Part shown: in pieces, positions 53,477 to 61,026 of the stretch
Layout of the letters: the number at the start of each line of letters is the position of its first letter
How positions within the stretch are numbered: the stretch's first letter is position 1
Assembly (NCBI GenBank): GCA_937903155.1
Contig: CALCZU010000029.1
Coordinates: 9,368 to 73,367 of the forward strand
DNA length: 64,000 nucleotides
Source of the DNA: an uncultured Bdellovibrionales bacterium
GTDB lineage: Bacteria; Bdellovibrionota; FAC87; UBA2466
Direction: 5' to 3'
Notes under the pieces: generated by a model
Database searches by the model: none
What the model was told of the DNA's origin: nothing
The model's input: only the letters and a program-made list of their open reading frames with translations
Translations under genes and position numbers: made by a program

Positions 53477-54370
53477 ATGGAACAAATAAAAATACGTGAT
53501 TTAAGTCTCTGGGAAGCCTTTTACTGGGTTTGTAAGAAAAGTAGCTTCACTTCCGCGGCAGAACAGTTGCGGATGAATGTCCCTTTCTTAAGTAAGAAAA
53601 TCGGAAAACTCGAAGAGAGTTTAGGAGTTCGACTTTTTAATCGAACCACACGGCGAGTGAGTATGACCCAAGAAGCGCAAAACCTTCTCCCAAGAGTCGA
53701 GACTTTACTCGAGGAAGCCGGGGGACTGGAAAGAGCTCACCCGTCCTTAGACGAAGCCGGTTTGATTCGCCTGACCTGCGTTCCGTCTTTTGCTTACAGC
53801 TGCCTTTCTCGAATGCTTGTGAAATTTCGAGAAAAGCATCCTGCAGTTTTTTTTGACCTCCACGTTTCAGAACAACTCATCGACCTGGTCGATTCACAAA
53901 TGGATGTCGCAATTCGGGTACAAACTCCTAAAGGCGCCCAATTTGTATTTCGAAAGCTTTTAGTGAATGAGCTTATCTGGTGCGCTTCCCCCAAATATTT
54001 AAAAGCCCATCCGCCGTTAAAAAAAGCAGAAGACTTAAAACAACACGATCTTTTAGTGCTTCCCGTTTACGAAGATTGCGGGATGCCGAAGGGGCGAGTT
54101 CGAGACTATTTAAAAAACCAACCTTTGCGATGTGGAAGTGGTGCAGTTCTGACAGAGCTCACATTACAAGGCGGTGGAATTGCACTTCGATCGAGATGGG
54201 ATGTGATGCCGCTCATTCGCGCGGGCAAGTTGGAAGAAGTTTTAGAGAAGGAAACCGTAGAACCTTTCGGAGAATTATTTGCGGTCACGCCCCACAATCG
54301 CCTTCTCACTCGCAGGGTTCGTCTTTTCCTAGACTTCTTATCGCAAGAGTGCCGTAGCCTCGAAGGTTGA
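53477..54370 (+). CDS. LysR family transcriptional regulator
   Basis: This LysR-type regulator has 297 residues. The N-terminal winged helix-turn-helix is complete (S-F-T-S-A-A-E-Q-L-R-M-N-V-P-F-L-S-K-K-I at about 23-42, then L-G-V-R-L-F-N-R-T-T-R). The C-terminal effector domain (about 90-290) has the typical I-R-L-T-C-V-P-S-F-A and I-A-L-R-S-R-W-D patterns. It is divergent from the oxidoreductase gene it likely regulates. LysR proteins usually sense a small metabolite; the ligand is unknown. Confidence 0.95.
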   Translation: MEQIKIRDLSLWEAFYWVCKKSSFTSAAEQLRMNVPFLSKKIGKLEESLGVRLFNRTTRRVSMTQEAQNLLPRVETLLEEAGGLERAHPSLDEAGLIRLTCVPSFAYSCLSRMLVKFREKHPAVFFDLHVSEQLIDLVDSQMDVAIRVQTPKGAQFVFRKLLVNELIWCASPKYLKAHPPLKKAEDLKQHDLLVLPVYEDCGMPKGRVRDYLKNQPLRCGSGAVLTELTLQGGGIALRSRWDVMPLIRAGKLEEVLEKETVEPFGELFAVTPHNRLLTRRVRLFLDFLSQECRSLEG

Positions 54371-54431
54371 GGCCGACGTTTACAGATTGTACTAGTGTAG
54401 GTTAAACTTAATTCTCTCTCTTTCTAGCACT

Positions 54432-55550
54432 ATGACCTCTTCCACTCCCAAAATTCTCTTTCTTACTTTGTACGACGAGAGCGGTGCCAGCACTCGCTAT
54501 TCGGTTTACGAGTACTTGCCTTTCATCGAAGCAGCGGGAATCAAATATGAGATTCGGCCGCTTTTAAAAAAAGAATTTAGCAAACTCGCAAACTCGGTAG
54601 CCCAACCGAAAGGTATTGTTGACCTCTTTAAAACTTTGATATTTCTCATCCTCAAGTTTCTTTCTCGTTACAAAGATGTTTGGAGAAGTTCAGAGTACCC
54701 ACTGACGGTCGTTCAAAAAGATGTGCTGCCCTTCGGAGTGCAGTGGATTTTAAAACTGAGAGCGCAACGGATTATCTTTATGGTGGATGATCCCATTTGG
54801 CTAAAACATCCCGGTGCGTTTGGAAAAATATTTCTATTAGGCAGCTTCGTCGCTTGCTACCGTAAGCATCTTTTCAAAGAAATTTGCAAAGCTTCAGACC
54901 TTGTCATCGTCGATAATCCTTACATGAAAAAAACCGCAGATCAATGGGCGAAGAAAGTGATTGTCATTCCCACGACCATTAATGTCCAGAACTACGGAAA
55001 GATTACGGTTCAGCAAGATCCTGTTGCGTTTGGCTGGATCGGCAGTCCCAGTTCGGTCCATCTTTTACAGGCGCTTCTGCCTTTGCTGGAAAAACTGGCT
55101 GAGACCCATCCCATTCGTCTCATCAACGTCTCAAGCACGACGCTCACGAGCTCTAAGATAGAAATTACCAATTTGGTTTGGACACCAGAAAACGAAATTA
55201 GAGCAATGGAAAATTTCTGTATTGGGCTGATGCCGATGGATCAAACAGAGTTTAGTTCGTTTCGAACCAGTCGCAAATGGCACATCTATTCGCTCGCAAA
55301 CATTGTCACTCTCGCCCAATGGACCCAATTGAATGCAATGTTACTGAAAGACGAACAAGATGTTGTCTTCTACCGAACGAGTGACGAGTTTATTGAAAAT
55401 GCGAAAGAGTTAATTCTTGATGAAAAAAAACGCATCCGGATTGCAAGTGAAGCGAACCGCGTCGTCCAGAATGAATACTCTCTTCAAGCAGGTGGAAAGA
55501 TGTATCTCGATGCTTTTCGAAGCGTTTTAGATCACCCGCCCGTCCAGTAA
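54432..55550 (+). CDS. Glycosyltransferase, GT4-like
   Basis: This GT-B-like protein has 372 residues. The N-terminal half has I-L-F-L-T-L-Y-D-E-S-G-A-S-T-R near 9-23, as in some GT4 enzymes, and a central hydrophobic stretch (about 70-85). The C-terminal half has V-A-F-G-W-I-G-S-P-S-S-V near 200-211 and ends in a helical region. The donor loop (L-M-P-M-D-Q-T-E-F-S-S) is recognisable but weaker than in classic GT4. No clear ribosome binding site precedes the ATG. The gene is followed 47 bp later by a secreted BNR-like protein gene. Confidence 0.8.
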   Translation: MTSSTPKILFLTLYDESGASTRYSVYEYLPFIEAAGIKYEIRPLLKKEFSKLANSVAQPKGIVDLFKTLIFLILKFLSRYKDVWRSSEYPLTVVQKDVLPFGVQWILKLRAQRIIFMVDDPIWLKHPGAFGKIFLLGSFVACYRKHLFKEICKASDLVIVDNPYMKKTADQWAKKVIVIPTTINVQNYGKITVQQDPVAFGWIGSPSSVHLLQALLPLLEKLAETHPIRLINVSSTTLTSSKIEITNLVWTPENEIRAMENFCIGLMPMDQTEFSSFRTSRKWHIYSLANIVTLAQWTQLNAMLLKDEQDVVFYRTSDEFIENAKELILDEKKRIRIASEANRVVQNEYSLQAGGKMYLDAFRSVLDHPPVQ

Positions 55551-55597
55551 AAAATATTGGAACAGCCGTCTAGATTGGCGTAAAATAAGTTTACACC

Positions 55598-56695
55598 ATG
55601 AATCGCTACCCATTGTTCCTTATCATTTTTATGATAACGGTTCCTCTTCTCGGCGGAGAATTTTCCTCTATTGTGGATCTGTGGGAAGGTAAAGCCCAGT
55701 TGAAATTTCAGCGAGAACTGAAAATAGACCCCAACACTTCTTCGATGCCTGGCGCGGGCTGGGGCCTCGTCGATCAAGGGATCTGGTATTGGTTTTACCG
55801 CGACATTCCCGAAGCTCCCAAGCCTTCTCGTTGCGCGGCCGACTACAACCGGACTGTGATGGTCAAAAGTGAAGACCAGGGAAGAACCTGGTCGAATAAA
55901 GTCATTGTTGCAGATCCCGATCTCAGTCCAAAAGGAAGTGGGTGCACGGTTTTAGATGGATCGACTTTTCAAGATCCTAAGACGGGAGACTGGCATCTTT
56001 TAGCACAATGTTTGAGCACTTCTGACTCTCCAACAGGGCAAGTGTGGAATCTTTGTCATTACTCTCGAAAAGCAAAAGACGGAGTCTTCGGAAAATTTAC
56101 AGACGATCCCAAAAATCCCGTCATCCGCTCGGGAGCCGTCTTCTCAGAAATTTGCAAAATGGCAGACAGTCACTGCCCCATCGGCATCGCCGATGAAGGA
56201 ACTCCAAATATCTTCAAAAAAGAAGGAGACTACTTCTGGGTCAGTTTTCACGGCGCTATTATAAAAAACAACCAAGTGCTGGGATATCGAGGAGTCGCAA
56301 AAACCAAAGACTTCCACACTTGGATTCCCGTGGGAAGTGTTTACGGTCCCGACGATTTTCAAAAAGCGATCCCCGGAACGATTGGAACGGGCGCGTCTTC
56401 AGATCTTCATGGAGAAGATGGAAACCTCTACTCCCTCGTTGAAACGCCCACGCTGAGTCTCATGTGTTTAGTCGGACAAGATTGGCCGCTCGTTTTAGTG
56501 CGCGCCCCGCAAAAAAATTTCGGTCCGGGAAAATGGCAATTTCCCACACAGCAGGCGGTACCTCTTTTACAATCCGAGATGATAGGAACTCCGTGCGCTT
56601 TGTCGTACGCCCGCTGGATGCTAGATCCTATTCACGGCCTTTTCCTGATTTATTGGGACGCCGTTAAAGGACACAGACTCGTCAAAGTAGAATGA
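55598..56695 (+). CDS. Secreted BNR/sialidase-like beta-propeller protein
   Basis: The protein has 365 residues. A signal peptide covers about 1-20 (ending L-L-G-G). The mature part contains an Asp-box-like motif S-E-D-Q-G-R-T-W-S near 89-97 and repeated beta-strand blocks with F-H-T-W and D-G-N-L-Y, suggesting a five- or six-bladed propeller as in sialidases and GH43-like glycosidases. Catalytic residues cannot be assigned by eye. At least eight cysteines suggest disulfides, consistent with export. It follows a glycosyltransferase gene; a glycan ligand is plausible but inferred. Confidence 0.7.
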   Translation: MNRYPLFLIIFMITVPLLGGEFSSIVDLWEGKAQLKFQRELKIDPNTSSMPGAGWGLVDQGIWYWFYRDIPEAPKPSRCAADYNRTVMVKSEDQGRTWSNKVIVADPDLSPKGSGCTVLDGSTFQDPKTGDWHLLAQCLSTSDSPTGQVWNLCHYSRKAKDGVFGKFTDDPKNPVIRSGAVFSEICKMADSHCPIGIADEGTPNIFKKEGDYFWVSFHGAIIKNNQVLGYRGVAKTKDFHTWIPVGSVYGPDDFQKAIPGTIGTGASSDLHGEDGNLYSLVETPTLSLMCLVGQDWPLVLVRAPQKNFGPGKWQFPTQQAVPLLQSEMIGTPCALSYARWMLDPIHGLFLIYWDAVKGHRLVKVE

Positions 56696-56737
56696 TGGCG
56701 TCTCTCTTCTTTAACGCAATCGGATATCGGAATTACT

Positions 56738-56765
56738 TTGTAAAAACTATTTTTTCTGCTATCAA
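56738..56765 (+). promoter_or_regulatory. Possible promoter of peptide locus
   Basis: TTGTAA (56738-56743) and TATCAA (56760-56765) are spaced 16 bp, each four of six to consensus, about 30 bp before the short peptide gene. The surrounding sequence is AT-rich. This suggests separate transcription of the peptide and its two downstream genes, weakly supported. Confidence 0.35.
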
Positions 56766-56794
56766 AATAGGACTACATTTATTAGGGGGTAATT

Positions 56795-56869
56795 ATGTCA
56801 GAAATCAAAATCGAAGAAATCATCCAAGATATTATTGAAACGATAAAAGGCGGCACAGGCTGCTACTAA
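56795..56869 (+). CDS. Short peptide, candidate RiPP precursor
   Basis: The peptide has 24 residues. AGGGGG ends five bases before the ATG, a strong and well-spaced ribosome binding site. The first part, M-S-E-I-K-I-E-E-I-I-Q-D-I-I-E-T-I-K, is an acidic amphipathic helix with isoleucine at regular positions, as expected for a leader bound by a modifying enzyme. It is followed by G-G, a common leader/core boundary, and a tiny C-terminus T-G-C-Y. Terminal Cys and Tyr are residues often altered in modified peptides. The next gene starts 10 bp later and a diiron-type membrane enzyme follows. That this is a precursor is inference. Confidence 0.65.
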   Translation: MSEIKIEEIIQDIIETIKGGTGCY

Positions 56870-56879
56870 AAGTGGTGCA

Positions 56880-57356
56880 ATGAAGCCGCCTGATTTGAAC
56901 GGTTTCCTAAAGTACCGGCAACCACTGCTTACGGAGCGTTTCCACCTGCAATACGGTGTCTCTCGGAGTGACGCGGAAGAAATTTTTTGCGAAACCCTGA
57001 AGATGCTTTGGCTGATCGAAAAACGATCCTCTGAAGTGAATTTACAAGGGGTTAAGGGCAGCTTTGGGATGTTCCAAGTTTATCGACAACTCGCCGTTCT
57101 CGATGAAATGTGGCACACCTTCATTCTCTTCACGCGAGACTACACAGATTTTTGTCAGAATCACTTCGGCGCGTATCTGCATCACCATCCGATCTCCGAT
57201 GAGTTCCAGGAAAATGCGAGCGGTGTATTCCAGAAAAATCTCGAAGCGCAGTGCCGTTATATCATCGAACACCTTGGCGCTGAAACTGCCGTGAAATGGT
57301 TTAAAGAATTTCCAGCAAGGTTTCCCAGTTTTACCGATGCATCAAGAGTCTCGTAA
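56880..57356 (+). CDS. GRDP-like (PF07173-type) protein, candidate peptide-modifying partner
   Basis: The protein has 158 residues, soluble and mostly helical. The central block L-D-E-M-W-H-T-F-I-L-F-T-R-D-Y at about 74-88, followed by F-C92 and H101-H102-H103-P104, matches the conserved core of glycine-rich-domain-containing-protein-like (DUF1399) sequences. H79, C92 and the three histidines could bind a metal. The family has no established biochemical function. The gene starts 10 bp after the 24-residue peptide and is followed 26 bp later by a sterol-desaturase-type gene, so the three probably form one transcript. A role in modifying or carrying the peptide is inferred only from this arrangement. 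Confidence 0.72.
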   Translation: MKPPDLNGFLKYRQPLLTERFHLQYGVSRSDAEEIFCETLKMLWLIEKRSSEVNLQGVKGSFGMFQVYRQLAVLDEMWHTFILFTRDYTDFCQNHFGAYLHHHPISDEFQENASGVFQKNLEAQCRYIIEHLGAETAVKWFKEFPARFPSFTDASRVS

Positions 57357-57382
57357 TCGGTTCGGTTTGCTGAGGAAAAAAT

Positions 57383-58222
57383 ATGGTATTTTCGAACACG
57401 ATTTTTATCGTTTGGCTTTTCGTCCTCGTCGATTTGATCGCAGTCCCTCTCGCAACCGGTCAACTCCGACGCAAAGATTGGCACCGGATAACGAACAATC
57501 TGGGAATGATGATTGTTTCTGTGGCAGCGCTTGCGATTGTCATCCAAACGCCGCTATTTGCCTGGTCGCGCGAAAATCTCTGGACGCGCCCTCTCTGGAT
57601 GCAGGGTCTCATTTTTGTAGCACTGGATTTGCTATTCCTCGATTTTTGCAACTATGGATTTCACTGGTTGAGTCATCATGTGCCCTTTCTTTGGCGCCTC
57701 CATGCAGTCCATCATCTGGATCGAGAAGTAGATTTCAGCACAGCGCTTCGAACTCACTGGCTGGCGAAGATACTGGGTAACGCGTACATCGGTGCAATCG
57801 TGTTGTTCAGCGGAGTTTCGTTGTCGACGTTCGCAGCAGTAAAAGTGGTGAGTTTGGCGTTTTCGCTTTATACACACCAGTCGAAGATTAGGATGCCACT
57901 TTGGTTTGAAGAAACCTTTGGGAAAGTTTTTGTCACGCCTTGCTTTCATTCGGTCCACCACACCCCGTCTCTCCCTTTCACGAATACTAACTATGGTTTC
58001 ATTTTTACGATATGGGACAAGCTTTTCCGGACTTCCCTCATCCGCAAACCGCGCGCACCCGTGCGATTCGGATTGGATCATCACGCCGATCCCAATTTTT
58101 TTACGCTTTTAATTGCACCACTAAGTCCGACATTTTTGTCGAAGCCTGAGCAAGTAAAACTGAATAGGAAAGGACCAAGATTAATGAGCGTTGACGATGC
58201 AGCGCTCGGAAAAATCCGTTGA
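57383..58222 (+). CDS. Fatty acid hydroxylase / sterol desaturase superfamily protein
   Basis: This membrane enzyme of 279 residues has three or four hydrophobic segments (about 5-24, 38-60, 72-92, 130-160). The histidine clusters that hold the diiron centre are complete: H94-x3-H98-H99, H107-x2-H110-H111, H189-x2-H192-H193 and H233-H234. Superfamily members hydroxylate or desaturate lipids, sterols and carotenoids using oxygen. Here it ends a three-gene run with a short peptide and a GRDP-like protein, so an oxidative modification of the peptide, or of a lipid joined to it, is a reasonable hypothesis. A plain lipid hydroxylase is the simpler alternative. Confidence 0.9.
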   Translation: MVFSNTIFIVWLFVLVDLIAVPLATGQLRRKDWHRITNNLGMMIVSVAALAIVIQTPLFAWSRENLWTRPLWMQGLIFVALDLLFLDFCNYGFHWLSHHVPFLWRLHAVHHLDREVDFSTALRTHWLAKILGNAYIGAIVLFSGVSLSTFAAVKVVSLAFSLYTHQSKIRMPLWFEETFGKVFVTPCFHSVHHTPSLPFTNTNYGFIFTIWDKLFRTSLIRKPRAPVRFGLDHHADPNFFTLLIAPLSPTFLSKPEQVKLNRKGPRLMSVDDAALGKIR

Positions 58223-58266
58223 ACTGACTTTCAAAATGATTTATCACTCACTCATTGGGGGTCTAG

Positions 58267-59352
58267 ATGTTTCGTTTTCTATTTATCTTCGCACTCGTTC
58301 ATTCCGCTTTCCTTTTTGCTGATACCGAAATCATCAATAAAGATATTTCAAAAAGTATCGGTGAGCTTGAAATCAACCGAATGAATCGCGTCAGCGTTTC
58401 GAAAGTAGGAGATTCTTGGGTTTTAGATTTAGAAGCGAGGGTCGTTACCAACGGCAGCGACGGTCATCACCTCGCAAAAAATTTTGATGAAGTGATCCTA
58501 GTCGCAGATTTCGGCTATGCTAATTTGGATATCGCAACTCCGATCACGCTCAGTCTTGTCAATCCAATCGAGCACAAAGATGGAATCTTAAGAACTAAAA
58601 GTCGGCTTGTGATGACCTCCGCCGTGAGCTTTTTGGTGACAATGAAGATCTTGCTTCCGACGATTCAAAAAGACGGAACGCAGATCCTTCGATTTATCAC
58701 AAAGCCAAGCTATGCCGCTCCTTCTTTAGTCGTTGAGCTGCAATGGAATCCTAAAGATCAGACTTGGGAAGTGATTTACGGCCCTATCAAACCGGCACCG
58801 AGCGTCCATTTGATCACTCCGCAACCCGTTAAAAGTTTCGCAGTGGAAAATCTAGGTTTTACAATGAGCTCGCTTTCACTCGAAAAAATAACAGTTCAAC
58901 CCGATGCTTTAAGTCTGCCAGGTAAAAAACCTTACGACTTGAATTATTTCGCAGTAAAAGGTTCGTTAGTGAATCAAACTTGTCCCGATGCCGTTGCATT
59001 TACTAAAGTAGGAACGAATAAGGCGTTTCAGTTTCAAGAAAACAACTCAAAGTTTGCAGCCCTCTGGACAAACCAAAAGTCAGACGTTCTAAATCCGTTT
59101 GGTGTCGGCTGCCAGTCCGAAGGAAATCCGACAGAGGTTCAGTTGAACTACGCTTATCCCTTTGAGCAAAGCCTCAACTCCGATTTAAAAATGGCCTCCA
59201 GTACTCTCTTTGCTTTTCCAACAAACGCAAAAACCGAAGGCACTTATTCGCTGACCGCGAGCACCGATAAAGCAGGTGTCTGGTCTATCTGGCCTGGAAG
59301 CGATCAACTTCGCCCGTATGTGCGACCGCTTCCCTGGAGACAGACGAAGTAA
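58267..59352 (+). CDS. Secreted hypothetical protein
   Basis: The protein has 361 residues. GGGGG lies upstream of the ATG, and a signal peptide covers about 1-18 (ending L-F-A). The mature part is beta-rich over its whole length (repeated L-x-L-V/I-x-x-x strands with Asn/Ser turns) with only two cysteines (Q-T-C-P-D and G-C-Q-S), which could pair. No family is recognised. It starts 44 bp after the hydroxylase gene, so it could belong to the same transcript, but its type is common across the window. The transposase element begins just after its stop. Confidence 0.68.
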   Translation: MFRFLFIFALVHSAFLFADTEIINKDISKSIGELEINRMNRVSVSKVGDSWVLDLEARVVTNGSDGHHLAKNFDEVILVADFGYANLDIATPITLSLVNPIEHKDGILRTKSRLVMTSAVSFLVTMKILLPTIQKDGTQILRFITKPSYAAPSLVVELQWNPKDQTWEVIYGPIKPAPSVHLITPQPVKSFAVENLGFTMSSLSLEKITVQPDALSLPGKKPYDLNYFAVKGSLVNQTCPDAVAFTKVGTNKAFQFQENNSKFAALWTNQKSDVLNPFGVGCQSEGNPTEVQLNYAYPFEQSLNSDLKMASSTLFAFPTNAKTEGTYSLTASTDKAGVWSIWPGSDQLRPYVRPLPWRQTK

Positions 59353-59367
59353 AGTCAAAAGGTACTT

Positions 59368-59406
59368 CAAAAGGTACTTACTTCCCCTGGAAACCAGGCG
59401 CGTCAA
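59368..59406 (+). repeat. Left terminal inverted repeat of RAYT element
   Basis: The first 28 bases match the right repeat exactly in inverted orientation; after a four-base mismatch the match resumes with GCGTCAA. It starts 15 bases after the stop of the secreted gene ending at 59352. Confidence 0.9.
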
Positions 59407-59438
59407 TTCCCGGCATCGATTTTGCTCTAGTTCGAGAG

Positions 59439-60107
59439 GTGCCGAGAAAAAAATTACACTATGTAGCGACCGGGATTTATCATGTGCGTGCTCGCGCAAA
59501 TAACAAGGAGTGGTTTTACGTGCCCGCAGAGGAACTGTGGAACGTCTTTATCAAAGTTTTACACGAAGTTAGCATCCAATATCATGCTCACATTATTAGT
59601 TTTGTATTGATGACAAACCACTACCATCTGCTCGTGGAAACTCCAGATGGAAATTTAGGAAGTATTATGAACTATCTCCAACGCGAGGTAAGTCGGTCTG
59701 TGGGAAGGATTTCCGGTCGCATCAACCACGTTTTTGGTGGAACTTATCGGGGCACACTTATTGAGCAAGATTTATATCTATATAATGTTTATCGATACAT
59801 TTACCAAAATCCGGTTGCTGCGAAACTCTGCACAAAAGTCGAACACTATCCGTACAGCACTCTGAAATACCTTTTGGCCAAAAATTATCCACTCGCTCTT
59901 TCTGATTTTATTGCTGAGAACAATTCACCAATTCCTGGAGACCTAAAAGATCGTCTTGTTTGGTTGAACCGAATAATGACTCAAGAGCAACGTAATCTCA
60001 TCAGCCGAGCCCTAAAAAAATCGACCTGCGAGTTTCCAAGAAAATATACACTTCGAAAAGTCGTGAGGTCTCTGCATTTTGACGCAGTAGGTTTCCAGGG
60101 GAAGTAA
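59439..60107 (+). CDS. REP-associated tyrosine transposase-like protein (Y1_Tnp)
   Basis: The protein has 222 residues in the transposase IS200-like (Y1_Tnp, PF01797) family, RAYT subgroup. The HUH-type motif is M-T-N-H-Y-H-L-L near 65-72. The family pattern I-N-H-V-F-G-G-T-Y-R near 101-110 and Y-R-Y-I-Y-Q-N-P-V-A near 127-136 is clear. The catalytic tyrosine usually sits in a K-x-Y-T-x-x-F-N stretch; here that region reads L-Q-R-E-V-S-R-S-V, so the nucleophile cannot be placed with certainty. The start is a GTG at 59439. The TAA lies inside the right inverted repeat. RAYTs usually move REP sequences. Confidence 0.88.
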   Translation: MPRKKLHYVATGIYHVRARANNKEWFYVPAEELWNVFIKVLHEVSIQYHAHIISFVLMTNHYHLLVETPDGNLGSIMNYLQREVSRSVGRISGRINHVFGGTYRGTLIEQDLYLYNVYRYIYQNPVAAKLCTKVEHYPYSTLKYLLAKNYPLALSDFIAENNSPIPGDLKDRLVWLNRIMTQEQRNLISRALKKSTCEFPRKYTLRKVVRSLHFDAVGFQGK

Positions 60108-60117
60108 GTACCTTTTG
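60079..60117 (-). repeat. Right terminal inverted repeat of RAYT element
   Basis: This is the inverted partner of 59368-59406, perfect over 60090-60117. It contains the transposase stop codon (60105-60107) and ends about 100 bp before the second regulator gene, so it may affect that gene's promoter. Confidence 0.9.
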
Positions 60118-60219
60118 GCTAGCTCTCTTTTTTTAAGAGGTGCGCAGCTCAATCCGCTGCACTTTGTGGCTTATGTCGCTTGCACTTCGAAAGAGGGTTT
60201 GTTAGTCGTTGCGTTATCG

Positions 60220-61026
60220 ATGAGAGCGCGAAGACACATAATCAGCGGTGGCGAAGCCTTTAGACACCATCTCTTGAGTGAATACGAGTTTACTTGTCGA
60301 AAAAATATCCGTTACTCGCTTCGGGCGTTTGCTTCGAAGTTGGACGTGGACTCCACCACTCTCTCGAGAATTTTAAAAGGTCAGCGGCAGATTAGTTTTG
60401 AAATGTTTGAGCACCTCGCTCGGAAAATAGGACTGGGTCCGGCCGAGCGAGTGCAGTATTTATCTCAAACTACCGAGTCTCTGAAACGCTCCTCCACTGC
60501 TTATCGCAAGATTTCGCTGGATGCTTTTACCGCCATTTCGGATTGGTATCATTTTGCGATTGTCGAGTTGATGCGTACCAAAGGCTTTTTAGAAGATCCG
60601 AAATGGATTGCGAAAAAGCTTGGGATTTCGCAAACACTCGCTCACGCAGCCGTAGAACGTTTGGAAAGATTGGGTTGGATCCAAATCACACCTGAAGGAA
60701 AATGGATTGACTGTGCCGGCCATAATACGACCGACGACCCAGATGACAAAACGCTCGCTTACCGAAAACTGCAGAAGCAACTCCTCGAAAAAGCGTTAGA
60801 AGCACTGGATACGATTCCTTTCAGTCAACGAGACCAGTCTTCAATGACCGTCGCTGTCAGTGCGAGGCAATTGCCTCAGATTAAGAAACAAATCGACGAG
60901 TTCCGGCGTTCTCTCACCGAATCGATAGAAACAAATAAAAACCGAGAGAGCGTCTACACCCTTTTAGTATCGTTTTTCCCTTTAACAAGATCTTTAAAAG
61001 CAGGAGACAAACCCCATGAACACTAA
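60220..61026 (+). CDS. TIGR02147 family (DUF4423) regulator, copy 2
   Basis: The protein has 268 residues and is clearly paralogous to the regulator at 5627-6412: the helix-turn-helix (Y-S-L-R-A-F-A-S-K-L-D-V-D-S-T-T-L-S), I-G-L-G-P, S-D-W-Y-H-F-A-I-V-E-L and R-D-Q-S-S-M-T-V-A-V match position by position. The ATG at 60220 aligns with the copy 1 start; the frame stays open to 60115, inside the transposon end. Its last codons overlap the secreted partner gene by 11 bp, exactly as in copy 1. The transposon end just upstream may have replaced the original promoter. Confidence 0.88.
   Translation: MRARRHIISGGEAFRHHLLSEYEFTCRKNIRYSLRAFASKLDVDSTTLSRILKGQRQISFEMFEHLARKIGLGPAERVQYLSQTTESLKRSSTAYRKISLDAFTAISDWYHFAIVELMRTKGFLEDPKWIAKKLGISQTLAHAAVERLERLGWIQITPEGKWIDCAGHNTTDDPDDKTLAYRKLQKQLLEKALEALDTIPFSQRDQSSMTVAVSARQLPQIKKQIDEFRRSLTESIETNKNRESVYTLLVSFFPLTRSLKAGDKPHEH

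Larger units (their letters stand above)
59356..60117 (+). mobile_element. RAYT-type element with long terminal inverted repeats
   Basis: The element carries one transposase gene between inverted repeats of 28 perfect bases (59368-59395 and 60090-60117) that extend to 39 bases with four mismatches (to 59406 and from 60079). Each repeat holds a small hairpin, TTCC and GGAA around three bases. A 12-base direct copy of the left end, CAAAAGGTACTT, precedes it at 59356-59367. The element sits between a secreted gene and the second regulator cassette; its right end is 102 bp from that regulator's start. No clear target duplication is seen. Confidence 0.85.

Noticed and set aside
53300..53485. N-terminal extension of the oxidoreductase frame
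   Set aside because: It would overlap the LysR gene and lacks a ribosome binding site; the ATG at 53299 has AAGGAG and opens the family fold.
57337..57780. Overlapping frames in the hydroxylase gene (also 57632-58084 on the minus strand)
   Set aside because: The histidine clusters and membrane segments lie in the frame at 57383-58222; the other frames have no pattern and no ribosome binding site.
56795..58222. Mycofactocin or PQQ locus
   Set aside because: The peptide end is suggestive, but no radical SAM protein, chaperone-like B protein or dehydrogenase is present, and the enzymes belong to other families.
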